A stretch of 64,000 bases of DNA, taken from assembly GCF_034932185.1 (NCBI RefSeq), contig NZ_JAYGHW010000094.1, positions 1 to 64,000 of the forward strand, in the 5' to 3' direction. The notes beneath the pieces are model-generated. The model was not told where the DNA came from. It ran no database searches and saw only the letters and a list, made by a program, of their open reading frames with translations. The position numbers and the translations under genes are program-made. Positions 25,093-34,217 of this stretch are shown here, piece after piece. Origin of the DNA: Spirulina sp034932185 (GTDB lineage Bacteria > Cyanobacteriota > Cyanobacteriia > Cyanobacteriales > Spirulinaceae). Every line of letters begins with the position of its first letter. The first letter of the stretch is position 1.

Positions 25093-25446
25093 ATGGTAAA
25101 CGGAAAACTTCTTATACTTGCTTTAGTTTTGGGGGGATTAACCGGCTGTGGGGTGATTGCCGATCGCCTCGGTATTGGTGGCCAAATTAGCCACATTGAA
25201 GCCCAAGACGCTGGCCAATCGGTGCGTTTAGAGGGGGAGGTGACGCAACAAGCGGCATTTCTAGAGGGGGGAGCCTATGCGGTGGCGGATCGTTCGGGTC
25301 AGATTTGGGTATTAACGCGGGGGGAATTGCCCGCTGTGGGCGATCGCCTCATGGTTCAGGGGGAAGTTGTCTATGAGGACATTGGTATTGAGGGCATGGG
25401 GGAGGTGTATATTCAGGAGCTAGATCGCCAAAAGATTGAGAAGTGA
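25093..25446 (+). CDS. Small lipoprotein with OB-fold-like domain
   Basis: A 117-residue protein. From the ATG at 25093 a short leader (MVNGKLLILALVLGG) ends in the lipobox LTGC; the ATG at 25051 lies 3 bp from the divergent folD start and is less likely. The mature part is beta-rich (QSVRLEGEVTQQAAF, SGQIWVLTRGELPAVGDRLMV) and reads like the bacterial OB-fold lipoproteins in which a GD turn precedes a strand. Predicted lipid-anchored and extracytoplasmic. The ligand is unknown. Confidence 0.65.
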   Translation: MVNGKLLILALVLGGLTGCGVIADRLGIGGQISHIEAQDAGQSVRLEGEVTQQAAFLEGGAYAVADRSGQIWVLTRGELPAVGDRLMVQGEVVYEDIGIEGMGEVYIQELDRQKIEK

Positions 25447-25482
25447 GGAGTGAGATGCAATCTGGTTGTAGCGTTGATCAGT

Positions 25483-25534
25483 GTAGAGGCGTTGGCGTAA
25501 GCCTGCCGGAGGCACAAAAATGTTTCGCGCCTAC
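25483..25534 (+). repeat. Dispersed 52-bp element, copy A
   Basis: The core GGCGTAAGCCTGCCGGAGGC is followed by an A-run and a TTTCGCGCCTAC end that partly complements the start. Four other copies are at 28,473, 40,768, 47,615 and 49,735. Confidence 0.8.
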
Positions 25535-25805
25535 GTCTCTATGCCCATCTCTTGGATAACCGGATTCTGCATTAGCACAATTTTTGCCCCTACACATCCG
25601 CTAAATCTTTCGTTAGGATCGGGGTAACTCGGCCATTTTAAGCAAACCCGCGCAAAATTTCCCCGTATCCCGATCTATGGTGATTCGGCTTGCAAGGAAA
25701 AGAAGGGGTTAAATTTTTAAGCTTTAACCCTCCGGTTGTGAACTTGTTTAATTTTTCTACGTCAGAGAAAATACCGAGTGTTTTTGTGATTCCTGTGGTT
25801 GTCCT
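25535..25805. other. Intergenic region, nothing coding seen
   Basis: AT-rich leader of the small secreted protein gene. A weak inverted repeat GGGGTTAAA/TTTAACCC lies at 25,705-25,730. No gene or known RNA motif was recognised. Confidence 0.4.
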
Positions 25806-26138
25806 ATGAAATATCCCACTTTTTTGTTAATGCTCCTAGCGGGAGTGGCGATCGCCCTCATCCACCCCCAACTGACGACCGCCCAAACCACCACGGAAGC
25901 GACAGCGGCTTCCTATCCTGCTAGTGAGCGAGAGAGTTTTGTCAATAGTTGTGCCAGCGGTAGAGGGGCTGAGGTGCGATCGGTCTGTGCCTGTACCTAT
26001 CAAAAAATTACCCAACGTTACAATTACGAGCAATATCAAGAAATTTATCGTCAAGTGGACAATGGCCAGGATCTCCCGGAAAGTATTCGGCTGATGATCC
26101 GCGATTGTCGTCAGGAAAATAGCAGCCTCTTAAATTAA
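25806..26138 (+). CDS. Small secreted four-cysteine protein
   Basis: A 110-residue protein. The signal peptide has a hydrophobic core (FLLMLLAGVAIALI) and a likely cut after TTA near residue 26. The mature chain has SFVNSCASGRG, SVCACTYQKITQRYNYEQYQEI and MIRDCRQ, a spacing seen in a widespread family of small exported bacterial proteins with a CxC pair. Probably periplasmic with two disulfides. Function unknown. Confidence 0.7.
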   Translation: MKYPTFLLMLLAGVAIALIHPQLTTAQTTTEATAASYPASERESFVNSCASGRGAEVRSVCACTYQKITQRYNYEQYQEIYRQVDNGQDLPESIRLMIRDCRQENSSLLN

Positions 26139-26186
26139 CCGCCTTTTTGCCCTAGACTAGACTCGAATTGAACCAGCATCCCCACC

Positions 26187-26372
26187 ATGACCGCCGAACC
26201 CGAAGAAAATCCCATCACCCCCGAACCCGAAACCGAACCCCTGCCCACCTTTGGGTTTAATGCCTATGCCGAGCGCATCAATGGCCGCTTTGCGATGATT
26301 GGGTTTGCGATTTTAATGGTTTTAGAAATTGTTACCCATCAAGACCTATTCACCTGGCTAGGGCTGCGCTGA
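26187..26372 (+). CDS. High-light-inducible protein (Hlip/SCP, CAB family)
   Basis: A 61-residue one-helix member of the chlorophyll a/b-binding superfamily. The acidic, Pro-rich N-terminus is followed by NAYAERINGRFAMIGF, which contains the ExxNGRxAMxGF signature whose Glu, Asn and Arg bind chlorophyll, and then a single membrane helix. Hlips dimerise in thylakoids and dissipate excess energy, often next to chlorophyll synthase or photosystem II assembly intermediates. It lies 48 bp after the secreted protein gene and may share its transcript. Confidence 0.93.
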   Translation: MTAEPEENPITPEPETEPLPTFGFNAYAERINGRFAMIGFAILMVLEIVTHQDLFTWLGLR

Positions 26373-26454
26373 ATCCCCTCACCCTGGTTGGGAGAGGGAC
26401 TTTGAATCTGGCTCCCCTTCGCCCGCTTGGGGAGAAGAGGCTGGGGGATGAGGG

Positions 26455-27666
26455 CTAACCCGCCATCGCCCGACCCGCCAGCCAACCCGTCGTCCAGGCA
26501 TTTTGAAAATTAAACCCCCCGGTTATGCCGTCAATATCGAGAACTTCCCCGGCAAAATAAAGGCCGGGATGGATGCGGCTGGCCATGGTTTTAAAGTCGA
26601 TTTCCTTTAAACTCACACCGCCACAGGTGACAAATTCTTCCTTAAAAATTCCTTTACCCGTAATGCTGTATGCCCCTTGGGTGAGTTGAAGGGCGATCGC
26701 CCGTAAATCCCCCTTCGCCACCGTTGCCCAGGGTTGATCGGGGTCAGTGACGCTAGCGGTTAACAAACTCTGCCAGAGGCGTTTCGGCAGGGGAACGGGG
26801 CAGGCGGTGCTGAGTTTGCGCTTGGGGTGTTCCTGTTTGGTCTTGTTGAGGAGCGCGAGAACCGTTTCGAGATTTTCCCCCGGACACCAGTTGATCATCA
26901 GCGGCATTTGATAACCGGCATCGTGGAGGAGACGCGCCCCCCAAGCGGAAAGTTTGAGCACAGCAGGGCCACTCAGGCCCCAATGGGTGATTAATAACGG
27001 GCCGGTTTGTTGTAATTTCGTTTTTCCCGTCCCCAGTTGGAGCATCGCCGTGGGAACGCTCACCCCCGCGAGTCCGGCAAGGCGGCGATCGCTCACCTTA
27101 AACGTAAATAGCGAAGGCACTGGGGGAATCAGGGTATGGCCCAAAGTTTCCACCCAACGATAACCGAGGGGACTGCTGCCGGTGGCGATCAAGACAGCAT
27201 CCCCCCGCCAATCCCCCTCCTTTAACCCCAACCGCCAACCCGGTTCAATGTGGCGCACGGGGGTTTTATTGCGGATCACCACCCCCGCCCGTTGGGCCGC
27301 ACGGATTAAACAATCCACAATCGTTGCAGAATCGTCAGTGGTGGGGAACATCCGGCCATCGGCTTCGGTTTTGAGGGGGATGTGGCGATCGCCAAACCAG
27401 CGGATCGTATCCTGGGGCTGAAACCGACTAAAGGCCCCCCGCAACGCCCGCCCCCCCCGGGGATAATGCTGCACCAATTGGGCAGGATCAAAACAGTGAT
27501 GGGTGACATTACAGCGACCACCGCCGGAAATGCGCACCTTTGCCAAGGGTTCCGCCGCCGCCTCAAACAGCGTCACCCGCGCCTGGGGATTCGCCTCAGC
27601 AGCGGTAATTGCGCCAAAAAAACCCGCTGCCCCGCCGCCAATCACAGCAATTTCAACCGGGGCCAT
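26455..27666 (-). CDS. FAD-dependent oxidoreductase, HI0933/BaiN family
   Basis: A 403-residue flavoprotein. An N-terminal Rossmann motif (IGGGAAGFFGAITAAE) is followed by ISGGGRCNVTHH, a hallmark of the HI0933-like (BaiN/aminoacetone oxidase) family, and a C-terminal FAD-binding stretch with GLYFAGEVLDIDGITGGFN. The reaction is not settled for most members. It overlaps the upstream HAD gene by 14 bp, so both are co-translated. Confidence 0.9.
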   Translation of the reverse strand: MAPVEIAVIGGGAAGFFGAITAAEANPQARVTLFEAAAEPLAKVRISGGGRCNVTHHCFDPAQLVQHYPRGGRALRGAFSRFQPQDTIRWFGDRHIPLKTEADGRMFPTTDDSATIVDCLIRAAQRAGVVIRNKTPVRHIEPGWRLGLKEGDWRGDAVLIATGSSPLGYRWVETLGHTLIPPVPSLFTFKVSDRRLAGLAGVSVPTAMLQLGTGKTKLQQTGPLLITHWGLSGPAVLKLSAWGARLLHDAGYQMPLMINWCPGENLETVLALLNKTKQEHPKRKLSTACPVPLPKRLWQSLLTASVTDPDQPWATVAKGDLRAIALQLTQGAYSITGKGIFKEEFVTCGGVSLKEIDFKTMASRIHPGLYFAGEVLDIDGITGGFNFQNAWTTGWLAGRAMAG

Positions 27667-28414
27667 AGTTTTTGCCTAAAGTCTTAGCCCAAGCCAGATC
27701 AAAATAGGAGCCAAGGGCTTTCCCCTGCCGTACCGCTAGGGGCTGATCCGGCTCCCCCAAATGATTCACCACCAAAACAGCAGCACGAAAATCATCGCCA
27801 TGGGTGTAGTCGTTTTCGGTAATCACGGTTTTTAACCCGGCAGCAGTGGCGGCGGTTAATCCGGGGGCGGAATCTTCCAAGACTAAACAGGCTGTGGGGG
27901 GTAAATCTAAGGCCTGGAGGACGTAGCGATAAATATCCGGGGCGGGCTTTTTGCGGCGGACAATATCCCCAGCGGCGATCACTTCAAACCAGGCGGGATC
28001 GAGGTGATTTTCCAGGAGGGCGAGGGCATTGGGTAGGGCGCTGGTGGTGGCGATCGCCAGCCTCATCCCCAAGGCCCGTGCTTCGGTGATCAACCGCCTC
28101 ACCCCTGGCCGTAATTGAATTTTACCTGTCGCCAACAATTTGCCATAATGCTCACTTTTATGGCGATGGAGGCGGGCGATAAAGGCCTCCGGGGGATCGG
28201 GGATGGGGGTATCGGCTTTCACGGTTTGCCAATAGTAGTGAATCCGCTCTTTACCGCCGCCAATGGCTAATAAATCTCGGTATTCAGTAATTGACCATTC
28301 CCAATCGAGGCCCGCTTCCGCAAAGGCGGCATTAAAGGCGACGCGGTGGCCGTCGCGCTCGGTTTCCGCTAACGTGCCATCCACATCAAAAATCAATGCT
28401 TGAGGGAAGCTCAT
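27653..28414 (-). CDS. HAD-superfamily phosphatase, CbbY-like
   Basis: A 253-residue HAD hydrolase with nucleophile Asp in IFDVDGTLAETERDGHRVAF, a cap domain containing GGGKERIHYY, motif II Thr in LAIATTSAL, a Lys in RRKKPAPDIY and acidic motif IV in LVLEDSAPGL. This pattern fits the CbbY/xylulose-1,5-bisphosphate phosphatase group, which removes inhibitory by-products of Rubisco. The exact substrate is inferred from similarity. It overlaps the downstream flavoprotein gene by 14 bp. Confidence 0.88.
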   Translation of the reverse strand: MSFPQALIFDVDGTLAETERDGHRVAFNAAFAEAGLDWEWSITEYRDLLAIGGGKERIHYYWQTVKADTPIPDPPEAFIARLHRHKSEHYGKLLATGKIQLRPGVRRLITEARALGMRLAIATTSALPNALALLENHLDPAWFEVIAAGDIVRRKKPAPDIYRYVLQALDLPPTACLVLEDSAPGLTAATAAGLKTVITENDYTHGDDFRAAVLVVNHLGEPDQPLAVRQGKALGSYFDLAWAKTLGKNYGPG

Positions 28415-28472
28415 GGTTTTGGTGATTTGCCTGGGCCCGATGCTCTGGATTTTAGCACTTTCCCCTCAATGC

Positions 28473-28524
28473 CTAGGGGCGAAAAATTTTTGTGCCTCCG
28501 GCAGGCTTACGCCAACGCCCCTAG
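28473..28524 (-). repeat. Dispersed 52-bp element, copy B
   Basis: Reverse orientation relative to copy A. Ends CTAGGGGCG and CGCCCCTAG are complementary, and the core GTGCCTCCGGCAGGCTTACG is conserved. It lies between the nucleotidyltransferase and HAD genes. Confidence 0.85.
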
Positions 28525-28537
28525 ATCTTCCCACTGC

Positions 28538-29743
28538 CTACTTCTCACGCTTTATCCACCACAGGGGATACTTAGCCAAAAGGCGGAGAATCCGGAGGGG
28601 ATAGTAAAGCCAATCAAGCCAAGGCGGGAGGGCAATCCAAGCGAGATCGCGCTCATTAATGGGGAGGAGGAGGGTGAGGAGCGATCGCCCCCGACTACCC
28701 CAACCCCGTTGCAGTTGGAGGGGGAATAAATCCTGCTCTACCACTGAAGGGGTGAGGCAAAGGCCGCTCTTAAGTTGTTGGCAGATTTGGCTACTGAGAT
28801 GGGCCACGGTGCGATCGCCCTCCATTTCTGCCATTAACCAGGGGGGCAACTCGATGGTAAACAGGGTGCGGGCCATGGCCAACCCCATTAATAGAACTCG
28901 TTCCCCTTCGTACTCCTGACACCGTTGCCACAACTGCCCCCAAGCTAAATCGGGATATTGCTGCAAACAGGCCACCAGATCACAAACCCGCTGCAACTCC
29001 AACCAGCCATCTTTCGCCCCATTCAAACAGAGGATCAACAGCAGATCCTCCGGGGCGCATTGATAGAATGTAATCCCCTGATGGGTTTCCCCTTGCGCCC
29101 GTTCCCAAAGGTGCGCCACGGGAATCTGACAACCGAAATAGGCAGGCACAAGCCGCCAATGGAGATCAATTTGTATCCCTGTAGCGGGGTTTTCCAGAAG
29201 CATTTCATAATGGGTAGCCCAGCGGCGGGCCTGTTGGGCGGGGGAGAGGCATTCTCGCTCTCGGTAGCCTTGGCGCTGCAATGCACCATAGACCGCCGGT
29301 AATTTTTCAGGATCGACGAGCAGATCTAGATCGCGCACCCGTCGTTGGGTGAGGTTGCCATAGACCGAGAGGGCAAACAGTACGCCTTTAATGGGAAGAA
29401 TCGGTAATCCTTCCGCAGCCAAAGCCGGGAGCAACTGTTTCACCGTCAGTAATAGTTGGGCGTTGCGTTGCAGTTGTTGGTGAAAAAGGGTGGTTAATTG
29501 TTGTTGGATGGCGGGGGGAATTTTGGGCCAGTAATGTTGCTTGAGGCCATGGTAGGCCAAGGGTAGCACGCCATGCCATTGGGCTAATTCGATTAAAATA
29601 TCCCAGGGAAAGCCACTCTTGATCTGGATGCTTGGCGTTGTCCACTGGCCATTTTTTTTTCCCCATGGTATTTGGCAACAATCCCGCAAAAGGGCAAAGG
29701 CAAGGGAGCGATCGCCTAGGGATTGACGGGTTGGCTGTGCCAT
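28538..29743 (-). CDS. Nucleotidyltransferase-fold family protein
   Basis: A 401-residue protein from the ATG at 29743; a 30-residue longer frame opens at 29833 but is Ser/Arg-rich and unlikely. The nucleotidyltransferase-like core shows LPIKGVLFAL and RRVRDLDLLVDP (acidic DxD pair), followed by IQIDLHWRL. This matches the 'uncharacterised nucleotidyltransferase' family found in many bacteria, often near polysaccharide or peptide modification genes. Substrate unknown. It overlaps the upstream PPOX gene by 28 bp, so they are probably co-transcribed. Confidence 0.82.
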   Translation of the reverse strand: MAQPTRQSLGDRSLAFALLRDCCQIPWGKKNGQWTTPSIQIKSGFPWDILIELAQWHGVLPLAYHGLKQHYWPKIPPAIQQQLTTLFHQQLQRNAQLLLTVKQLLPALAAEGLPILPIKGVLFALSVYGNLTQRRVRDLDLLVDPEKLPAVYGALQRQGYRERECLSPAQQARRWATHYEMLLENPATGIQIDLHWRLVPAYFGCQIPVAHLWERAQGETHQGITFYQCAPEDLLLILCLNGAKDGWLELQRVCDLVACLQQYPDLAWGQLWQRCQEYEGERVLLMGLAMARTLFTIELPPWLMAEMEGDRTVAHLSSQICQQLKSGLCLTPSVVEQDLFPLQLQRGWGSRGRSLLTLLLPINERDLAWIALPPWLDWLYYPLRILRLLAKYPLWWIKREK

Positions 29744-30339
29744 GTTGCTGCGGTGTGCTCGTAAAGATAACGAAGGTGGGGATCGCCCAATTCTAAATGA
29801 TCCACCCGTTGGGGTTCGAGCAACAACAGACAAAAATTAGCCGGGGGGTTGGTGGGGTCGAGGGCGATGGGGGCGTGATGGTCTTCCACTGGGGTTTGTC
29901 CATCAGCGATCGCTTTCTCCTGGGCAGATTGCACCGATTCTAAGGGGTGTTTGGGAGCAGGCCAACCAAATTGAGCGCGGGCCGGATCGGAAATATTTTG
30001 CCAAGTCACTTGGCGTTCACTGCGTAGTTTTGGATCTATCCCTTGGGCATCAATCAGGGTGATTTTGCCAAAAATTCGGAACTGTTCACGGGTTTTGACA
30101 AAATACCAACAAAGTTCGGCCCAGGGGTGATGCTGGAGTTGGGGGACTTTATCACTGCGGCGATCGCTAATGATTTTAATCTGATCCGTATCGCCATAGA
30201 AGCCCCGAAAGACAACGGTGCGGTTAGCGGGATGCCCCTCTGGGGTGACAGTTGCCAGTTGGAGATAGCGGGAATCGGTAGTAGCACGGTTACGGTGCAA
30301 AGCACGGGCAAGGGGCGATCGCCACGGCGCAATAGACAT
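29716..30339 (-). CDS. PPOX-type FMN flavoprotein (pyridoxamine oxidase-like)
   Basis: A 207-residue protein from the ATG at 30339 (MSIAPWRSPLARAL), the usual start context of the cyanobacterial PPOX-type family; a start at 30399 would add 20 residues. Motifs include RYLQLATVTPEGHPANRTVVFRGF, KIISDRRSDKV and the C-terminal NFCLLLLEPQRVDHLEL. Related enzymes oxidise pyridoxamine phosphate, but this subgroup is separate from PdxH and its substrate is not established. First gene of a run with the nucleotidyltransferase gene. Confidence 0.88.
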   Translation of the reverse strand: MSIAPWRSPLARALHRNRATTDSRYLQLATVTPEGHPANRTVVFRGFYGDTDQIKIISDRRSDKVPQLQHHPWAELCWYFVKTREQFRIFGKITLIDAQGIDPKLRSERQVTWQNISDPARAQFGWPAPKHPLESVQSAQEKAIADGQTPVEDHHAPIALDPTNPPANFCLLLLEPQRVDHLELGDPHLRYLYEHTAATWHSQPVNP

Positions 30340-30445
30340 AAGCCTTGAAAAAAATGGACAGTAAACACACAGACTCCAACCTAACCGATTCTGGGGCAAT
30401 CGTCATCCTCAAATCATCTTGGTTTTGAATCCGTATATTTACGGA

Positions 30446-30524
30446 GGGATCCCCCCCCTGCTTTTTAAGGGGGGGTTCAAGAGTACACCCCCTTTTTAAG
30501 GGGGTCGGCGTAGCCGGGGGGATC
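30446..30524. repeat. Dispersed ~80-bp element with CCCCCTTTTTAAGGGGG core, copy 1
   Basis: GGATCCCCCC and GGGGGGATC ends surround two CTTTTTAAGGGGG-like palindromes and GTCGGCGTAGCC. A reverse-complement relative is at 54,774-54,853. It sits between the PPOX gene and proS. Confidence 0.75.
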
Positions 30525-30551
30525 GTCAGCCTCACAACGAAGCAAGAAACC

Positions 30552-32354
30552 CTAACTCACCGCTGCCTCATACCACCCCTGAATCACCTCCACCACTGCA
30601 TCAATGGGGATCTCTTCACTGGTTTTCGTCGCCCGCTGCACCACTTCCACTTTGCCCGCTTTGAGCGATCGCCCCGTCACAATCCGGTAGGGAATACCGA
30701 TCAAATCCGCATCTTTAAACTTCACCCCCGCCCGCTCGTTCCGGTCATCTAAGAGGGTTTCAATCCCCGCTGCTGTTAGGTCTTGGTAGAGTTTTTCGGC
30801 AGCGGCGATCGCCTCCCCATCGTTCATATTGGGAATCACAATGATCACCGTATAGGGGGCAATGGCCACGGGCCAAATAATCCCATCCCCATCATGGCAT
30901 TGCTCCACCGCCGCCTGAGCCAACCGGGACACCCCCACACCATAACAACCCATCACCAGAGGCAACTCTTCCCCCGCCTCATTGGTAAACGTCGCCCCCA
31001 ACGCTGCGGAATATTTCGTGCCGAGTTGGAAAATATGGCCCACCTCAATGCCCCGTGCCGATAGCAGGGTTTGGTTAGGATCATGGAGAGCCTGATCCCC
31101 CGCCATCGCTTTGCGCACATCTACCACTGTTGGTAACGTGAACTGCTCCCCCCAATTGGCCCCAAAAACGTGATGACCCGGCTCATTAGCCCCCGTCACA
31201 AAATGCTTCAATTCCACCGCTGTTTCATCCACCCAGCGGATCAAGTGGGGATGCACCGAAGGCATATGGGCAATATAATCATCCCCTAAATCCGGGGCAA
31301 TATAGCCTAAGGGCAAAGGTTTAGCGGCCCATTTTCCCTGAGCTTCCGCATCGGGAACTTCCACGGCTAAAACGGTACTGGCCCCCAACTCCGGAGCCAA
31401 CCGCGCCGCCGCGTTATACAACTTCACATCATTCACATCCTGATCGCCGCGAATACTCACCAATAGCAAAACTAATAAGCCTGTATCATAGGTGACTTGA
31501 TACAGCACATTTTTTAAAATCGCGCTGGGGGAACATTGGGCATATTCCGCTAAGGTTGCAATGGTGGGGGTGTTAGGGGTAGAGCGTTTTTCGTAGGCGG
31601 TGAAGGGGGAAGGAATGGCGGGGGTGGGAATGGCGATCGCCTTTTCCACATTGGCCGCATAGTGACCATCGGCGGTGTAGAGAATCTCATCCTCACCAAT
31701 ATCGGCAATCACCATAAATTCCTGAGAACCGGAGCCGCCAATGGCCCCGGAATCCGCCTCCACTGCCACAAATTCCACCCCACAGCGGCGGAACATATTG
31801 CGATAGGCCTGATCCATTGCCCCATAGGTGGCCTTTAAATCCTCAGCATCAGCATGGAAAGAATAACCATCCTTCATAATGAATTCCCGGCCCCGCATCA
31901 ACCCAAACCGGGGGCGAATTTCGTCGCGGAATTTGCTTTGAATTTGATAAAGGTGTTGGGGGAGTTGGCGGTAGGAGCGGATCATGTCTTTGGCGATCGC
32001 CGTGATCACCTCCTCATGGGTGGGGCCCATGGCCACATCCCGACCCTGGCGATCCTGAAAGGCAAACATAATCCCTTCCGCCTTCGTGTAGGTATCCCAG
32101 CGTCCCGATTCCTGCCACAGTTCCGCCGGTTGTAGTTGGGGCAATAGGCATTCCTGCGCCCCCGTTGCATCCATTTCTTCCCGGACAATTTGCGACACCT
32201 TCCGCAACACCCGCCACATTAACGGCAAATAACTATAGACCCCGCTGCCAATGCGCCGGATATACCCCGCCCGGAGCAGGAGTTGATGGCTGGGAATCAC
32301 CGCTTCAGCAGGGGATTCCCGGAGGGTGACGAAAAGCATCTGGGAGAGGCGCAT
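30552..32354 (-). CDS. proS: Prolyl-tRNA synthetase (bacterial type)
   Basis: A 600-residue class II aminoacyl-tRNA synthetase charging tRNA-Pro. From the ATG at 32354 (AAGGAAC ribosome site upstream) it begins MRLSQMLFVTLRE. Class II motif 1 is around IRRIGSGVYSYLP, motif 2 in FRDEIRPRFGLMRGREFIMKD, and motif 3 in YGVGVSRLAQA. An insertion between motifs 2 and 3 (about 225-400) is the bacterial editing domain that clears mischarged alanine. The C-terminal anticodon-binding domain includes LLDDRNERAGVKFKDADLIG. Confidence 0.96.
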   Translation of the reverse strand: MRLSQMLFVTLRESPAEAVIPSHQLLLRAGYIRRIGSGVYSYLPLMWRVLRKVSQIVREEMDATGAQECLLPQLQPAELWQESGRWDTYTKAEGIMFAFQDRQGRDVAMGPTHEEVITAIAKDMIRSYRQLPQHLYQIQSKFRDEIRPRFGLMRGREFIMKDGYSFHADAEDLKATYGAMDQAYRNMFRRCGVEFVAVEADSGAIGGSGSQEFMVIADIGEDEILYTADGHYAANVEKAIAIPTPAIPSPFTAYEKRSTPNTPTIATLAEYAQCSPSAILKNVLYQVTYDTGLLVLLLVSIRGDQDVNDVKLYNAAARLAPELGASTVLAVEVPDAEAQGKWAAKPLPLGYIAPDLGDDYIAHMPSVHPHLIRWVDETAVELKHFVTGANEPGHHVFGANWGEQFTLPTVVDVRKAMAGDQALHDPNQTLLSARGIEVGHIFQLGTKYSAALGATFTNEAGEELPLVMGCYGVGVSRLAQAAVEQCHDGDGIIWPVAIAPYTVIIVIPNMNDGEAIAAAEKLYQDLTAAGIETLLDDRNERAGVKFKDADLIGIPYRIVTGRSLKAGKVEVVQRATKTSEEIPIDAVVEVIQGWYEAAVS

Positions 32355-32494
32355 GGCAAGGTTCCTTCGGTGATAACGGGCCATTTCCTAGAATATCAGA
32401 ACGTCAGGGACGCACCCCCAACCCCTTGCCACCGGCCGCAAACCCGATTAGAATCAACCTCTTAACGGCTTGTTAATCTTGTCTTTTTCCTCCC

Positions 32495-33700
32495 ATGCGT
32501 GAAAATTGGATTGCCCCGGCGGATCGCTTGGGTTCACTGCCTCCCTACGTTTTTGCTCGTTTAGATGAATTGAAAGCCCGCGCCCGTGAGCAGGGTCTGG
32601 ATTTGATTGATTTAGGGATGGGCAATCCCGATGGGATGGCCCCCCGGCCGGTGATTGATGCGGCGATCGCCGCCTTTGAAAATCCCCTTGTCCATGGTTA
32701 TCCCCCCTTTGAAGGTACAGCGGATTTTCGCCACGCGATCACAGAATGGTACAAACGTTGTTACAAAGTCGATCTCGATCCCGATAGTGAGGCGTTGCCG
32801 CTGTTGGGGTCAAAGGAGGGGTTAACCCATTTGGCCCTCGCCTATGTCAATCCGGGGGATGTGGTACTGGTTCCCAGTCCTGCCTATCCGGCCCATTTTC
32901 GGGGGCCGCTGATTGCTGGGGCGGATCTGCAAACCATGGAATTATCCGCCGAAGGGAATTGGCTGATTGATATTCAAGCCATCCCCGAAGATGTCGCCCG
33001 CCGCGCTAAACTCCTCTATTTCAACTATCCCAACAACCCGACAGCGGCCACCGCTCCCCGTGAATTTTTCGAGGAAATGGTAGACTTTGCCCGCCATTAT
33101 GAAATCTTGCTGGTGCATGATCTCTGTTATGCCGAATTGGCCTTTGATGGTTATCAACCGACGAGTTTGCTAGAAATTCCCGGCGGCAAAGAAATTGGTG
33201 TCGAATTTCACACCCTTTCTAAAACCTACAATATGGCCGGTTGGCGTGTGGGGTTTGCGGTGGGTAAGAGCGAAATTATCCAAGGCTTACGGACGCTAAA
33301 AACCAATTTAGACTACGGCATTTTTTCCGCGATTCAAGCGGCGGCCCAAACGGCGTTACAGTTACCCGATGAATATGTGCAACGGGTACAACAACGCTAT
33401 CGAGAGCGGCGGGATTTCCTGTTAGCGGGTTTAGCAGAGTTGGGTTGGTCGGTGGCCCCGACGAAGGCAACGATGTACCTGTGGATTCCTTGTTCTGTGG
33501 GGATGACTTCGGCGGATTTTGCCCTGGATTTGTTGCAAAAAACGGGGGTGGTGGTTACGCCGGGCAGTGCCTTTGGTGCGGGGGGTGAGGGTTATGTGCG
33601 GGTGAGCCTAATTGCGGATTGCGATCGCCTCGGTGAAGCCATCAGCCGCCTCAAGCAAGCGGGCATCCGCTACGACTACAGCACCGCCGGGGTGAGTTAA
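32495..33700 (+). CDS. Class I PLP aminotransferase (AspC/LL-DAP aminotransferase-like)
   Basis: A 401-residue fold-type I enzyme. The PLP Lys is in HTLSKTYNMAGWRVGF, with FNYPNNPTAA and HDLCYAEL holding the pyridine-ring Asn/Asp and Tyr; substrate-carboxylate Arg in YVRVSLI. It resembles the bacterial aspartate/LL-diaminopimelate aminotransferase branch (start IAPADRLGSLPPYVFARLDE). The precise donor is not determined from sequence. Its last 22 codons and terminator are repeated 3.8 kb downstream, bracketing an AT-rich island. Confidence 0.9.
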   Translation: MRENWIAPADRLGSLPPYVFARLDELKARAREQGLDLIDLGMGNPDGMAPRPVIDAAIAAFENPLVHGYPPFEGTADFRHAITEWYKRCYKVDLDPDSEALPLLGSKEGLTHLALAYVNPGDVVLVPSPAYPAHFRGPLIAGADLQTMELSAEGNWLIDIQAIPEDVARRAKLLYFNYPNNPTAATAPREFFEEMVDFARHYEILLVHDLCYAELAFDGYQPTSLLEIPGGKEIGVEFHTLSKTYNMAGWRVGFAVGKSEIIQGLRTLKTNLDYGIFSAIQAAAQTALQLPDEYVQRVQQRYRERRDFLLAGLAELGWSVAPTKATMYLWIPCSVGMTSADFALDLLQKTGVVVTPGSAFGAGGEGYVRVSLIADCDRLGEAISRLKQAGIRYDYSTAGVS

Positions 33701-33733
33701 CGGGTAAGGAGAAGGGGGGCGATCGCGCCCCTC
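33636..33733 (+). repeat. Left direct repeat flanking the AT-rich island
   Basis: Covers the last 22 codons of the aminotransferase gene, its stop and the following terminator hairpin. The right copy is at 37,441-37,546. Over the first 69 bases the two copies differ at 5 positions. The right copy then has an 11-base insertion, after which TAAGGAGAAGGGGGGCGATC is shared. Confidence 0.9.
33716..33731 (+). terminator. HIP1-centred terminator hairpin of the aminotransferase gene
   Basis: GGGGCG-ATCG-CGCCCC forms a short perfect stem right after the stop codon, followed by TCTCGTTTCCC. A matching hairpin lies in the right repeat near 37,533-37,546. Weak T-run, so efficiency is uncertain. Confidence 0.45.
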
Positions 33734-33824
33734 TCGTTTCCCTGTTGAGGAGGCTTTGCCATTTATCGCCATGCTAAAATATGGTCAATGTTAGTAGCTT
33801 GTCAGAGAATGGGGGATTTTTGTG

Positions 33825-34208
33825 ATGGATGTTTTAATTGAATCAACCCAAGATTTTGAAAAAGATCTCAAAAGCCTCAGTGATCCTGAAAGAAATATTG
33901 CCATTCAAAAAATTAATGATTGTGCTGCTCTTTTCCCAGAACATCAATCCAATGGCTATCGAAAACTGCGGCGAATTTGTTTACCATCAGGTTTGAGCGG
34001 ATATGAATCTTCTGTTTTTACCTTAAGAGTCTCACAAAAATTAAGGGTTATTCTGGCTGTAGATGAAGATCCTATTTTTGACCAATTTATTTTTACACTT
34101 TTCCGGGTTGTTAAACGAGATGAGATTGAGCAGGTCTACCGAGGCATTGCAGAATCGTTATACCAAGAAATCCGCCATCATGATCGAGAACTAGCCACAA
34201 TTTCATGA
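33825..34208 (+). CDS. RelE/ParE-superfamily-like toxin
   Basis: A 127-residue protein (ATG 33825; GTG 33822 also in frame) with the general RelE/ParE build: an N-terminal strand, two helices (FEKDLKSLSDPERNIAIQKI), a basic hinge (GYRKLRRICLP), and core strands VFTLRVSQKLRVILAVD and FTLFRVVKRDEIEQVYR. Known relatives are ribosome-dependent RNases or gyrase poisons. The catalytic type cannot be set from motifs here. No complete antitoxin adjoins it: only a 24-codon frame follows. AT-rich, and the first gene inside the direct-repeat-bounded island. Confidence 0.65.
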   Translation: MDVLIESTQDFEKDLKSLSDPERNIAIQKINDCAALFPEHQSNGYRKLRRICLPSGLSGYESSVFTLRVSQKLRVILAVDEDPIFDQFIFTLFRVVKRDEIEQVYRGIAESLYQEIRHHDRELATIS

Positions 34209-34217
34209 TTTTTCACC